Positions 7,751 to 15,602 of a stretch of DNA of 32,772 nucleotides are shown here, in pieces. Under the pieces are notes generated by a model. It saw only the letters and a program-made list of their open reading frames with translations. It had not been told where the DNA came from and searched no databases. This stretch comes from Candidatus Bathyarchaeota archaeon (GTDB taxonomy: Archaea > Thermoproteota > Bathyarchaeia > Bathyarchaeales > Bathycorpusculaceae): assembly GCA_003165195.1 (NCBI GenBank), contig PLSP01000077.1, positions 63,491 to 96,262 of the forward strand. The letters run 5' to 3'. Numbering within the stretch: the stretch's first letter is position 1; every line of letters starts with the position of its first letter. Made by a program: the position numbers and the translations under genes.

Positions 7751-7795
7751 GTCATGACACGCGTCATATATTATGACAAGCGTCATATTTAAATA
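7751..7795. promoter_or_regulatory. bidirectional promoter with twin ATGAC-N4-GTCAT operators
   Basis: Two copies of a 14-bp palindrome sit 19 bp apart: ATGACACGCGTCAT (7754-7767) and ATGACAAGCGTCAT (7773-7786). An extra GTCAT at 7751-7755 makes a third overlapping half-site. ATATATT lies between them and can act as TATA for the minus-strand regulator; ATTTAAATA (7787-7795) just right of the second copy is the TATA for the plus-strand regulator. A protein bound here would block TBP/TFB on one or both sides. The natural candidates are the two flanking HTH proteins. Confidence 0.75.
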
Positions 7796-7821
7796 AGTTT
7801 TCCCCAAAGTATCCCTAATCG

Positions 7822-8205
7822 GTGACTAACTTGATACTTCCGTGCGAGGTCGGAGTAAAAACTGTTTTGCCAGCTGTAAAGGCTAGAATGGCAAAATCAA
7901 TCGTCGAAAACCATGGATTTAACGAACAACAAGCAGCAAAACTACTCGGGCTCTCACAGTCAGCAGTCAGTCGATATATCAGCAAAGAAAGAGGCAACGC
8001 ACTTTCTATAGAAAACTCAACTGAAGTCTTAGCATTAATTGAGCAAATGGTAATTTCACTCATAAAAGACCCCGCAAACAAAGAACAAACGTTGAATCTT
8101 TTCTGCCAAATATGTTCAGCCATAAGGCAAAAAGGCTTAATGTGTCCATACTGCAAAAAAGAAATGCCCCCCGAATGGGCAGAAAACTGTTTGTTCTGCC
8201 GCTAA
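7822..8205 (+). CDS. HTH transcriptional regulator with C-terminal zinc ribbon (COG2522-like)
   Basis: A 127-residue regulator. Residues about 20-75 form a lambda-repressor/Xre-like HTH: AARxx-type helix, FNEQQAAKLLGLSQSAVSRYIS with the classic QxxAxxLGxSxxAVS signature. A linker follows, then a zinc ribbon CPYC...CLFC at 108-126. Length and layout match archaeal COG2522 regulators. The GTG start at 7822 lies about 27-35 nt from the TATA box, so the message is essentially leaderless. The twin palindromes overlapping its promoter suggest autoregulation (inference). Confidence 0.85.
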   Translation: MTNLILPCEVGVKTVLPAVKARMAKSIVENHGFNEQQAAKLLGLSQSAVSRYISKERGNALSIENSTEVLALIEQMVISLIKDPANKEQTLNLFCQICSAIRQKGLMCPYCKKEMPPEWAENCLFCR

Positions 8206-8265
8206 GTCTAAAACCAATTAATATTTATTAAAAACGGAGTTCCTCTGTTTTTTGAGGAAACCCTT

Positions 8266-9207
8266 TTGTCAAACTACAATGAGAACGCTATTTTGGACAC
8301 CATCGAAAAGGTAACCAAAAGCACAGTTAACATAAGCACAATCAGGCTTATACACAACTTGTTCTATCAGGCGGTTCCAGTTAGTGGCATGGGCTCCGGA
8401 ACAATAATTGACCCAACAGGCTTAATTTTAACAAACAATCACGTTGTTGGAGGCGCTCAGAAAATCAACGCCACCTTGGCCGACAACGAAGTGGTTGAAG
8501 GAACCATCGTAGGATCATGTGCCATCCATGACATAGCAGTAGTCAAAATTAACAGCAATAGGCGGAAGCTTCAGGCAGCAGAATTAGGAAACTCCGACAA
8601 GCTGCGTGTAGGCCAGCGTGTCTACGCAATTGGTAATCCGTTTGGATTGGCGGGTGGACCAAGTGTAACTTCTGGAGTTATTAGTGCAATTAATAGAACC
8701 ATCGAGGCTGAACGCGGATTAATCGAGAACCTCGTTCAAACTGATGCCTCAATCAACCCTGGAAACAGTGGCGGCCCACTAGTAGATGTAACAGGAAAAG
8801 TTATCGCGATAAACACGGCCATCATTCCATATGCCCAGGGAATCGGTTTTGCCATTCCCATAAACGCAGCGAAAAGCTGCACAGACGAAATTACCGCAGG
8901 CGGAGAAGCTAAATGGCCATGGATAGGAATTGTTGGTTTAAGCTTAACTCGAGAAATCACACGATACTACAACATGCCAGTAGATCACGGCGTTCTTGTA
9001 ACCAAAGTTGCAGAGGGGAGTCCTGCCGACGCTGCTGGGTTAGCGCAAGGAGACATAATTCTCGAAATAAGCGGGGTGGTAACCAATAGGATTGAAGATT
9101 TAGTTCTCGAGATTCAGAAGAAAAAAATCGGTGCCGTAGTCAGAGTCTTGGCGGTTCGCAGTGGCAAGGAAGACTTTTTTGAGTTGCAACTAAGTGAGGC
9201 GCCATAA
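8266..9207 (+). CDS. HtrA/DegP-type serine protease with PDZ domain, cytosolic
   Basis: A 313-residue trypsin-like protease with the full catalytic triad: H59 (TNNHVV), D89 (HDIAVVK) and S168 (NPGNSGGP). A PDZ domain spans about 215-310 (GVLVTKVAEGSPADAAGL). There is no signal peptide or membrane helix, so it acts inside the cell or on the inner face, unlike bacterial DegP. It should refold or cleave damaged proteins. TTG 8266 is taken as start because GAGG sits about 9 nt upstream. The CoA-binding protein gene begins 5 nt after its stop, indicating one operon. Confidence 0.93.
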   Translation: MSNYNENAILDTIEKVTKSTVNISTIRLIHNLFYQAVPVSGMGSGTIIDPTGLILTNNHVVGGAQKINATLADNEVVEGTIVGSCAIHDIAVVKINSNRRKLQAAELGNSDKLRVGQRVYAIGNPFGLAGGPSVTSGVISAINRTIEAERGLIENLVQTDASINPGNSGGPLVDVTGKVIAINTAIIPYAQGIGFAIPINAAKSCTDEITAGGEAKWPWIGIVGLSLTREITRYYNMPVDHGVLVTKVAEGSPADAAGLAQGDIILEISGVVTNRIEDLVLEIQKKKIGAVVRVLAVRSGKEDFFELQLSEAP

Positions 9208-9212
9208 CGCCT

Positions 9213-9680
9213 ATGGAGTCTTCTTCAAGACAAGAACAAATCAAAAACATCCTCCTAAGAAACAGGGTTATAGCAATCGTTGGTTTGTCCAAAGAGGCGG
9301 AAAAAGATAGCCACAAAGTGGCTGCCTATCTGCAACGTTCCGGCTACAGAATCATACCTGTCAATCCCTTTGTCGACGAAGTGCTCGCAGAAAAAAGCTA
9401 CAAAAGTCTACTTGACATTCCGCCTGAAATTCAGAAAACAATCGAAATAGTTGACATTTTTAGGAAAACGGCAGATGTTCCGACAGTTGTTGATCAAGTT
9501 ATCCAGCTTAGGCTGGTTTGGGTGAAACCTCTTGTGGTTTGGATGCAAGTTGGAATCATCAATGAGGAGGCTGCACAAAGGGCTCGGCAAGCTGGGATTA
9601 TTGTGGTTATGGACCGCTGTTTGATGGTTGAGTATGCTGCCTTTCATAGGGCTGGACCCATTTCAATAGGCGGCAGGTAA
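9213..9680 (+). CDS. CoA-binding domain protein (YccU/COG1832 type)
   Basis: A 155-residue single Rossmann-fold protein of the succinyl-CoA-synthetase-alpha-like CoA-binding family. It has VIAIVGLSKEAEKDSHKVA near residue 20 (nucleotide-binding turn), IIPVNPF, YKSLLDIP, VDIFR, VWMQVGI and MDRCLMVE near the end, all in family order. Members of known structure bind CoA; in bacteria some respond to redox stress. It is translationally coupled to the protease gene: only 5 nt separate them and no independent ribosome site is seen. Confidence 0.9.
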   Translation: MESSSRQEQIKNILLRNRVIAIVGLSKEAEKDSHKVAAYLQRSGYRIIPVNPFVDEVLAEKSYKSLLDIPPEIQKTIEIVDIFRKTADVPTVVDQVIQLRLVWVKPLVVWMQVGIINEEAAQRARQAGIIVVMDRCLMVEYAAFHRAGPISIGGR

Positions 9681-9726
9681 AGAGCTTGTTCTCTGGCTAC
9701 TTTGACTTTCTGGAAATAGACATTAC

Positions 9727-9740
9727 CCCTCTTTAGAGGG
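9727..9740. terminator. hairpin between convergent genes
   Basis: CCCTCT (9727-9732), TT, AGAGGG (9735-9740) forms a perfect 6-bp hairpin in the gap between the plus-strand operon and the minus-strand peroxiredoxin locus. It is symmetrical and could serve both strands, though no long T-run follows directly. Confidence 0.4.
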
Positions 9741-9793
9741 CGATTGTGCCCTTAGATTCTTCTTCATGGCATTAATGAAAAAGAAAGCTGAAC

Positions 9794-10273
9794 CTAAGTG
9801 ATTTTCTCGAGTTTGCTTTGTATTTCCTGATAGTTAGGTTCGACAGTCGGGTTGTCAGAAACCCACACATACTGCACTATGCCTTTGGGGTCTAATATAA
9901 AAATTGACCGTTTAGCAACTGTGTAACCTATGAGGCCTGCGAAATCAGTTGACTTGAGTCCGTAGGTCTTGATGACCTCGCGATTGTAGTCGCTTAGAAC
10001 TGGAAAGGGCAGCCTGTTTTTTTCTGCGAAAGCCTTGTTTGCAAACGGGTCATTAACACTTATCCCGATAACTTGTGCCTCCAAATCAATCAGCCGATCC
10101 ATCGAATCACGGAACTCACACATTTCCTTGGTGCAAACTGAAGTAAAAGCGCCAACAAAAAAGGCTATAACAACTTTTTGCCCAGAGAATTATTTTAGAC
10201 TTCTAGGTTTCATATTGGTGTCTGGTAAGGAAAAATCCGGTGCCATGTCTCCGACTTTAACTTTGGTCGACAT
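9794..10273 (-). pseudogene. peroxiredoxin (AhpC/TSA) interrupted by in-frame TAA
   Basis: From ATG at 10273 the minus strand reads MSTKVKVGDMAPDFSLPDTN..KPRSLK, then TAA (10190-10192), then continues in the same frame FSGQKVVIAFFVGAFTSVCT.. through SDYNREVIKTYGL and GIVQYVWVSDNP to a normal end at 9794. This is an almost complete 159-residue peroxiredoxin with the peroxidatic cysteine in FTSVCTKE. TAA probably replaces GAA (Glu) of the usual LxxF loop. The internal ATG at 10123 would give 109 residues that start after the catalytic cysteine and could not reduce peroxide. There is no frameshift. Either a recent nonsense mutation, strain variation or a single base error in the assembly explains it. 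Confidence 0.85.
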
Positions 10274-10326
10274 AAAAGCTAACCTTCACTTTAGCAGAGA
10301 CAAGCGTCTATAAATGCGTAATGCTT

Positions 10327-10986
10327 TCATCCGAAGGCAAATGCACACGGGCAAATCTTGTTTAAAACGCATGCTTCACATTTGGGCTTTTTTGCAATGC
10401 AAACTTGCCTGCCGTGAAAAATCAACAGGTCGGTGAACGTCATCCATTTCTCATTCGGTGTAATCGGCATTAAAGCCTGCTCTATTTTGGTGGGGTCATC
10501 GGTTTCCGCAAGCCCAAGCCGCTGCGAAAGCCGGCGGACATGAGTATCGACCGCTATACCTGCGGTTACGCCATAAGAGTTGTAGAGCACTATGTTGGCG
10601 GTTTTCCTAGCCACGCCTGGAAGCTCCAACAATTCGTCCATCGTTTTAGGTACTTGCGAATGGTATTTTTCCACAAGCATCTTGGCGGCTCCCTGCAGGT
10701 TTCTGGCTTTGTTGTGGTAGAACCCTGTTGAATGAATATCTTGCTCGAGTTCCTTTATGTCTGCTTTGGCGTAGTCTTCTGCTGTACGGTACTTCTTGAA
10801 GAGGCTTTGCGTTACAATGTTGACTGTTGCATCGGTTGTTTGGGCAGAAAGCATAGTTGCTACGAGCATTTCGAGCGGGGTATGGTAGTTTAATGCAGTC
10901 TTGGCATCTGGGTACTGTTTTTCAAGGAGTTCGATGATTTTTGCTATTCGCTGTTTTGGTTCAAGGTACATTTCTGGTCTCTTCAT
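10327..10986 (-). CDS. nth: endonuclease III (DNA glycosylase/AP lyase)
   Basis: A 219-residue HhH-GPD glycosylase that removes oxidised pyrimidines and nicks abasic sites. It shows LSAQTTDA in the N-terminal helices, the helix-hairpin-helix LPGVARKTA with the catalytic lysine, VDTHVRR with the catalytic aspartate, and the C-terminal [4Fe-4S] loop Cys-x6-Cys-x2-Cys-x5-Cys. ATG 10986 is preferred over TTG 10992 because GGGG lies 7 nt before it. Length is normal. It follows the broken peroxiredoxin on the same strand order (nth is upstream), with a 53-bp gap. Confidence 0.95.
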   Translation of the reverse strand: MKRPEMYLEPKQRIAKIIELLEKQYPDAKTALNYHTPLEMLVATMLSAQTTDATVNIVTQSLFKKYRTAEDYAKADIKELEQDIHSTGFYHNKARNLQGAAKMLVEKYHSQVPKTMDELLELPGVARKTANIVLYNSYGVTAGIAVDTHVRRLSQRLGLAETDDPTKIEQALMPITPNEKWMTFTDLLIFHGRQVCIAKKPKCEACVLNKICPCAFAFG

Positions 10987-11130
10987 CGTCAAGCCCCATC
11001 TAAGTTAACAACTGAAAAGAATGAAGTAAACTCTAAGAGAAAAGTGTTTTGACACTTAATCTGCCATTTCTTTTTACATTTGTTTACTGTTTATGTTTTA
11101 TTCTTTAAACTTGCTGATTATATCAAATAT

Positions 11131-11153
11131 ACATTGGCGCAATGTTTATATAA
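11131..11153 (+). promoter_or_regulatory. 15-bp palindrome abutting a TATA box
   Basis: ACATTG-GCG-CAATGT (11131-11145) is a perfect palindrome joined directly to TTTATATAA (11145-11153), the TATA box of the ribbon-helix-helix gene. A dimer bound to it would cover the TFB-recognition element and prevent initiation. Autoregulation by the downstream RHH protein is the simplest reading. Confidence 0.65.
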
Positions 11154-11200
11154 TTTTCAATAATGTGAAAAGATGTTAGCATAGTGTAAAGTGAACGGGT

Positions 11201-11758
11201 ATGGTAAATCCCACAAGAATAACCGTAGCATTCGACAAAAACACAGCCGACTTACTGGAAAAAATAAGCACTGAAGCCGACGTGTCACAGAGCGAAGTCA
11301 TGCGGCGCGCCCTAAAATTCTACAGCGACAACAAAGCCCTCGAAGACCCCACAACCAAGAAAAAAATCCTCGCCTACATAGACATGCTCCTGACCGGCGA
11401 ACACATAATCTTAGACGTTGACCATTGGTTAATGTTCCTGGGGTTAATCGCCACTTCGCCCGAAAGAGAAAAATTCTGGAGCGAACACAGGGAAGTAGCA
11501 AAAGCTCATTGGGAACAGCTTAAGTCTAAAGTTCATTCGCCAGAGGAAATGCTGGCAAGGCTTGAAATCTGTAACTTTTATCGCCTAACAAAAAACGCGC
11601 CAAACGATTATACACTAGTTCTTGTCTCGGAAGCCTCGAAAGAGTTCATAAGAATATTTCTCGAAGAATACTTCTCGGCGATGGGCGTTAAAGCTGAGAT
11701 AAAAGAGAACCTGACCAAACTCAGAGTCACGATAAAGCCATCTACATTAAGAATGTAA
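11201..11758 (+). CDS. ribbon-helix-helix (CopG-type) regulator with extra C-terminal domain
   Basis: A 185-residue protein. Residues 5-48 fit a ribbon-helix-helix DNA-binding fold: strand RITVAFD, helix NTADLLEKISTEA, turn DVSQSEV, helix MRRALKFYSDN. The remaining 130 residues are an alpha/beta domain of unknown type (LILDVDHW.., FYRLTKNAPNDYTLVLVS, a KVxVTIKPS end), perhaps a ligand or dimerisation module. Start ATG follows about 50 nt after the TATA box. A perfect palindrome at the promoter suggests self-repression. The target gene is otherwise unclear; the next plus-strand gene is a 49-residue protein. Confidence 0.8.
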   Translation: MVNPTRITVAFDKNTADLLEKISTEADVSQSEVMRRALKFYSDNKALEDPTTKKKILAYIDMLLTGEHIILDVDHWLMFLGLIATSPEREKFWSEHREVAKAHWEQLKSKVHSPEEMLARLEICNFYRLTKNAPNDYTLVLVSEASKEFIRIFLEEYFSAMGVKAEIKENLTKLRVTIKPSTLRM

Positions 11759-11847
11759 GACTTCAACATTTTATACGGAAACTTGCAACAAGGCCTATAA
11801 GCCTTTTATCTTTCACTGTAAGTTAAACAAACTCTAAGGTGACATGA

Positions 11848-11997
11848 GTGAGTTTAAAACTAAAGGTTGATGGAAAAGAAATACCGTTAAATGAGTTCGT
11901 TGAAAAATTTATGAATGGAAGTATCACAGGAGCGCTATCTTCGCTGCACGGCATAAATGAGAATTGGAAAAAAATAGAGATTGAAATCCAAAAATAA
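11848..11997 (+). CDS. conserved-looking small protein (49 aa)
   Basis: A GTG-started ORF codes for 49 residues beginning SLKLKVDGKEIPLNEFVEKF and ending in a basic/acidic KKIEIEIQK strand. AAGGTGA (11836-11842) gives a good ribosome site 5 nt before. The pattern (strand, turn, helix, strand) with V-x-G-K-E-I-P-L-N-E-F-V resembles a small archaeal protein family I have seen often beside housekeeping genes but cannot name. Tandem stops TAA TGA end it, 5 nt from the convergent FTR gene. Confidence 0.65.
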   Translation: MSLKLKVDGKEIPLNEFVEKFMNGSITGALSSLHGINENWKKIEIEIQK

Positions 11998-12002
11998 TGA
12001 GG

Positions 12003-12551
12003 TTAACCCATAAACTCAACTTTACTTTCTATTTCAGCGAACACTTCTCGTTTCGCCTTGCATATTGGGCAAATGTAGGGTGGGTCCTCACGGTAAACCA
12101 CATAGCCGCATTGTTTGCAGTACCATAACTTCTTTTTGACAGTCGTCTGGGTGGGTTGGATTTTTTGTTGGCCTGCTTGTGTTGACGCTTGTTTGGCTGC
12201 GGCTGTTTCAGCGCTGTACGCTCTCTGTTGCTTATCTTGGGGTCTTCGCTCGGGAACTTCGGGGAGATTTTGGCTTTCGTAAACCTGTTTATTGACATAG
12301 AGTCTGCAGTAGCATGCGCCATATTGGGCAACGTCTGGGTCTCGGTAGTCGCAAGGGCAAATGATGTCTCGGTCAAACTCGTAAATACCTGAAGCCAAAC
12401 GGCAGGGGCACAAAGGGTAACCATAGCGGTCCTCGTTAGTTTTCAAGCCATCAAGAAAACCTTGTAGCAGGTCAGGCTGAGGCGTTAGATAGTAACCGTA
12501 GGTTTTAGCGTCCATTTCAGCTCTGCGACGAACTTCCTCAACGGTGATCAA
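12003..12551 (-). CDS. ferredoxin:thioredoxin reductase catalytic subunit-like domain fused to rubredoxin
   Basis: A 182-residue protein in two parts. Residues 1-90 are FTR-beta-like with C48-P-C50, C65-P-C67 and C80-Y-C82, the six cysteines that hold a [4Fe-4S] cluster and an active-site disulfide. Spacing is CPC-x14-CPC-x12-CYC, against CPC-x16-CPC-x8-CHC in plant/cyanobacterial enzymes, with Tyr in place of the active-site His. A Gln/Ala-rich linker (95-138) leads to a rubredoxin module C145-x2-C148...C161-x2-C164. The rubredoxin could pass electrons to the cluster, which reduces disulfides of thioredoxin or glutaredoxin. A comparable fusion is known as FDR in Methanosarcina. TTG 12551 overlaps the stop of the glutaredoxin gene (TTGA), preceded by GGAGG, so the two are coupled. 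Confidence 0.9.
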   Translation of the reverse strand: MITVEEVRRRAEMDAKTYGYYLTPQPDLLQGFLDGLKTNEDRYGYPLCPCRLASGIYEFDRDIICPCDYRDPDVAQYGACYCRLYVNKQVYESQNLPEVPERRPQDKQQRAYSAETAAAKQASTQAGQQKIQPTQTTVKKKLWYCKQCGYVVYREDPPYICPICKAKREVFAEIESKVEFMG

Positions 12552-12832
12552 ATTTCAAGCGCCTCCTTAAGTTGGTCTTTGCGAAAACCAGCAATCACTT
12601 TTTTGTCGTCAACAATAATTGTCGGGTAGCTTAGACTGCCGCCTTTGTTGGTGATTGTTTCACGTATCTTCTGTTTGTCGTCTTCTTCAGCTAAGTCCAC
12701 ATCAACAAATTGGTATTCGATTTTGTTATCATTTAGATATTGTTTGGTTAATTTGCACCACACGCAAGTACTGAGTGCGTAAACGAATACTTTGTGTTTA
12801 TTATTTTGTCCAGAGACCTTAGAAACATTCAT
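12548..12832 (-). CDS. glutaredoxin-like protein
   Basis: A 94-residue thioredoxin-fold protein with the active site STCVWCKLTK (C-V-W-C) near residue 23, the cis-proline SYPTIIVDD and the C-terminal GFRKDQLKEAL helix. This is a NrdH/glutaredoxin-like disulfide carrier. It overlaps the FTR-rubredoxin gene by 4 nt, making it the probable partner that this reductase reduces. With the flavoprotein disulfide reductase just upstream on the same strand it forms a thiol-redox group. Confidence 0.92.
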   Translation of the reverse strand: MNVSKVSGQNNKHKVFVYALSTCVWCKLTKQYLNDNKIEYQFVDVDLAEEDDKQKIRETITNKGGSLSYPTIIVDDKKVIAGFRKDQLKEALEI

Positions 12833-12882
12833 AACAAAACAGCTCTTGCTAGGAACAGTTGCTTACAGGCAAATATAACTTT

Positions 12883-14256
12883 TTATGCAGGTCTAAGGTT
12901 GCCGAAGGCATTTTGAACAACCTCTGACAAGGCTGGGTGAATATGCATGCCCTGGGCGATAGACGCGTAATTGCCCTCTTCAGAAACCATTGCACCGACG
13001 ATTTCTTGAATTAGTATCGCTGCTTCTGGGCCAATGATGTGACAGCCTAAAATCTTGCCTGTTTCTCCTTCAACAATCACTTTCACAAAGCCTTCAGGGA
13101 ATCCCATAGCCGCACCCATGGCAGTCTCATGATATGGTGCCATCCCAAAAAACACATTTTTGTGTCTTTCTTTTGCCTGCAGCTCCGTTAAGCCAACGCT
13201 GGCAACCTGGGGGTGACTAAAAACAGCATGAGGCGCCGCTGAAAAATCCATCTTGACTTTATGATCGTGAATAGAGTTATGCCATGCAATGCCCGCTTCA
13301 TGGTTGGCGACATGTTTGAACATTTGGCTGCCGATGGCGTCGCCGAAAGCCCAAATGTTCTTCTTACTCGTTTCCAGATACTCATTAACTTCTATAAATT
13401 TCTGGTCATTTAATTTTACGCCAGTTCTTTCAGGTTTCAAAATGTCAGCGTTAGATACTCTTCCAGTGGCAATCATAACCGCCTCAGCTGAAAACTCATG
13501 TAGACTCCCGTCCACTCGGTTTCTGGCAACAAGCGTCTTAATAGCTCCTTCCTGCCTTGCCTCAACAACTTCAAAGCCCGTATAGATTTCCATTCGTTGC
13601 TGCATCTGTTTTTGTAGCAACTCGGAGATTTCTGGCTCTTCATCTGGCAGCACTCGATTTGGCCGCTGCAGGATCGTGGTTTTTGTGCCGATTCCTGAGA
13701 AGAAGTGGCCATACTCCATGCCAACGTAGCCTCCGCCGACGATAAGTATGCTTTTTGGCGGCGTCTGCAGTTGCAGAACAGTGTCGCTTGTTAGGTAACC
13801 TATTTTGTCTATGCCCTTGATTAAGGGTAGGGCGGTGCGAGCGCCTGAAACAATAAAAATTGTCTCCGCCGTAATGGTGTGCCCGCCAACTTGCATTGTG
13901 TAATCGGATACGAATTCTCCTGTTTCCTTGAACCACACCATGTTTGGTGTAGCCTCAACTGCATGCGCTTGCTGCTCAGAGTCATGATTAACCAATTCAT
14001 GCATTCTGGACATTATGCTACCAAAGTCGATCGAGTTGATCGTCGCATGAATGCCTAGAGCCTCGGCTCCTTTAATGGCCGTGATAATATCAACTGGGTA
14101 AATTAGCATTTTTGAGGGAACACAGCCTACGTTTATGCATGTGCCCCCCATTCTGCCGTGCTCAACCAGCGCCACTCGAAAGCCTTGATCAACGGCGGCT
14201 GAAGCAACAAGCATTCCTGAACCCGAACCGATGACGATAACGTCAAAGTGCTCCAT
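12883..14256 (-). CDS. dihydrolipoamide dehydrogenase / MerA-type flavin disulfide reductase
   Basis: A 457-residue class I pyridine nucleotide-disulfide oxidoreductase. It has the FAD-binding GSGSGM at 10-15, redox disulfide C40-INVG-C45 in GGTCINVGCVPSK, a NAD(P)-binding ILIVGGGYVGMEY near 172, WAFGDA-type second FAD motif near 300, and the C-terminal H440-P-x3-E445 catalytic pair. No biotinyl/lipoyl or 2-oxoacid dehydrogenase genes are next to it, so it may reduce another disulfide or act in defence rather than in a decarboxylase complex. GAGGTTC precedes ATG. A 50-bp gap separates it from the glutaredoxin gene, so co-transcription is possible. Confidence 0.9.
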   Translation of the reverse strand: MEHFDVIVIGSGSGMLVASAAVDQGFRVALVEHGRMGGTCINVGCVPSKMLIYPVDIITAIKGAEALGIHATINSIDFGSIMSRMHELVNHDSEQQAHAVEATPNMVWFKETGEFVSDYTMQVGGHTITAETIFIVSGARTALPLIKGIDKIGYLTSDTVLQLQTPPKSILIVGGGYVGMEYGHFFSGIGTKTTILQRPNRVLPDEEPEISELLQKQMQQRMEIYTGFEVVEARQEGAIKTLVARNRVDGSLHEFSAEAVMIATGRVSNADILKPERTGVKLNDQKFIEVNEYLETSKKNIWAFGDAIGSQMFKHVANHEAGIAWHNSIHDHKVKMDFSAAPHAVFSHPQVASVGLTELQAKERHKNVFFGMAPYHETAMGAAMGFPEGFVKVIVEGETGKILGCHIIGPEAAILIQEIVGAMVSEEGNYASIAQGMHIHPALSEVVQNAFGNLRPA

Positions 14257-14337
14257 AACAAGAACCTCAATAATACTTTAACAAAGCCTTAAATGCAAAT
14301 AAACCTTTCAACGCCCAAATTTTGGCATTGAAGGGTC

Positions 14338-15114
14338 TCAAAAAGTGGCTTTATTCAAAAATCTTGGGAGCACCCTTGGGTCGTGGACTGTGTCGAATTT
14401 TTTCAATTCTCCTCTTGTTAGAGGCAACACAATTCTTGAAACCAACCCGTTTAAACTGAAAGGTAGCCTGATTAACCTCATTTCGCCAGCAGTAACCCAG
14501 TCGTCAATATGGATGCCGGTCGCTTTCACTTCTTCGGCAAGTTTCTGACGCTGTTGAATGGTAAAGGCATAGGCTTCTTTGTCTAAAACATGCAAGTGAA
14601 AGCCCCTGCCTGAATAAACCGCTTTTATTTCCCTAAACCGCTTTAAAAGAAAATCAAACAATCCTATTGCCTCTTTTTGGACCATTTCCAGCTCCAACTC
14701 ACAGAAACTCAACCCCTGCAGCCGTTTCATTTTATCGGCGAGGGTGCCGTGGATTGGGCACGTGATGTTTTCGGGGTCAAGGTCAAAGGCGAGTTCTTGG
14801 CCAATGCACTGGTCGTTTTGATTGTAGACGTTTCGGTCGTAGTAGACGGCTTCAGGCAAAAACTCCAGGACCTGTGATCGAACATCCTTCAAATTCTTGT
14901 ATTCATCGACTATTATGGTAGTGGAAGCGTCTTCCCTATATTTTTCGGGATAAATCTTTGTGTGCCTGCCTATGATTACTGCAAACTTGATCCTGCCGGT
15001 CTGGGTGCCGAGCCACTCTGAGACTTTGAAGAGGTCAAATTCGTTCGTGTAGAATTCTTTGCGTTCCTCCAAGCTGGCGTATCTCATGCCGACTGGTAGG
15101 TAATACTGAACCAT
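14338..15114 (-). CDS. archaeo-eukaryotic primase small-subunit (PriS-like) protein
   Basis: A 258-residue AEP-superfamily protein. RYASLEERKEFYTNEFDL and KFAVIIGRHTKIYP open the fold. ELAFDLDPEN carries the DxD metal-binding pair, YSGRGFHLHV the substrate loop and RLIRLPFSLNG the C-terminal catalytic loop, matching COG1467 (PRI1) order. It is shorter than typical PriS and no PriL gene is nearby. It may be the replicative primase or a repair-type stand-alone relative. The start is ATG 15114 with GGTGAT upstream; the reading frame stays open a further 64 codons to 15306, but that part overlaps the divergent ferredoxin gene and lacks family features. Confidence 0.82.
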   Translation of the reverse strand: MVQYYLPVGMRYASLEERKEFYTNEFDLFKVSEWLGTQTGRIKFAVIIGRHTKIYPEKYREDASTTIIVDEYKNLKDVRSQVLEFLPEAVYYDRNVYNQNDQCIGQELAFDLDPENITCPIHGTLADKMKRLQGLSFCELELEMVQKEAIGLFDFLLKRFREIKAVYSGRGFHLHVLDKEAYAFTIQQRQKLAEEVKATGIHIDDWVTAGEMRLIRLPFSLNGLVSRIVLPLTRGELKKFDTVHDPRVLPRFLNKATF

Positions 15115-15182
15115 AATTATCACCACAAAGATTGTAGCCGAACCCAAAATGTTTTGTGGCACACAAGTTGCAGAAAGCCTAA

Positions 15183-15533
<351 letters not shown>

Positions 15534-15602
15534 ACTAGTGCTTTTTTTTAACTGACAAGCATTATATTAGCAGACGCACCATTAATTGCCTAGGAACCGC
15601 TC

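Noticed and set aside
9794-10123. 109-residue intact peroxiredoxin
   Set aside because: The frame begins after the peroxidatic cysteine; the missing first 50 codons are present upstream in the same frame behind a TAA.
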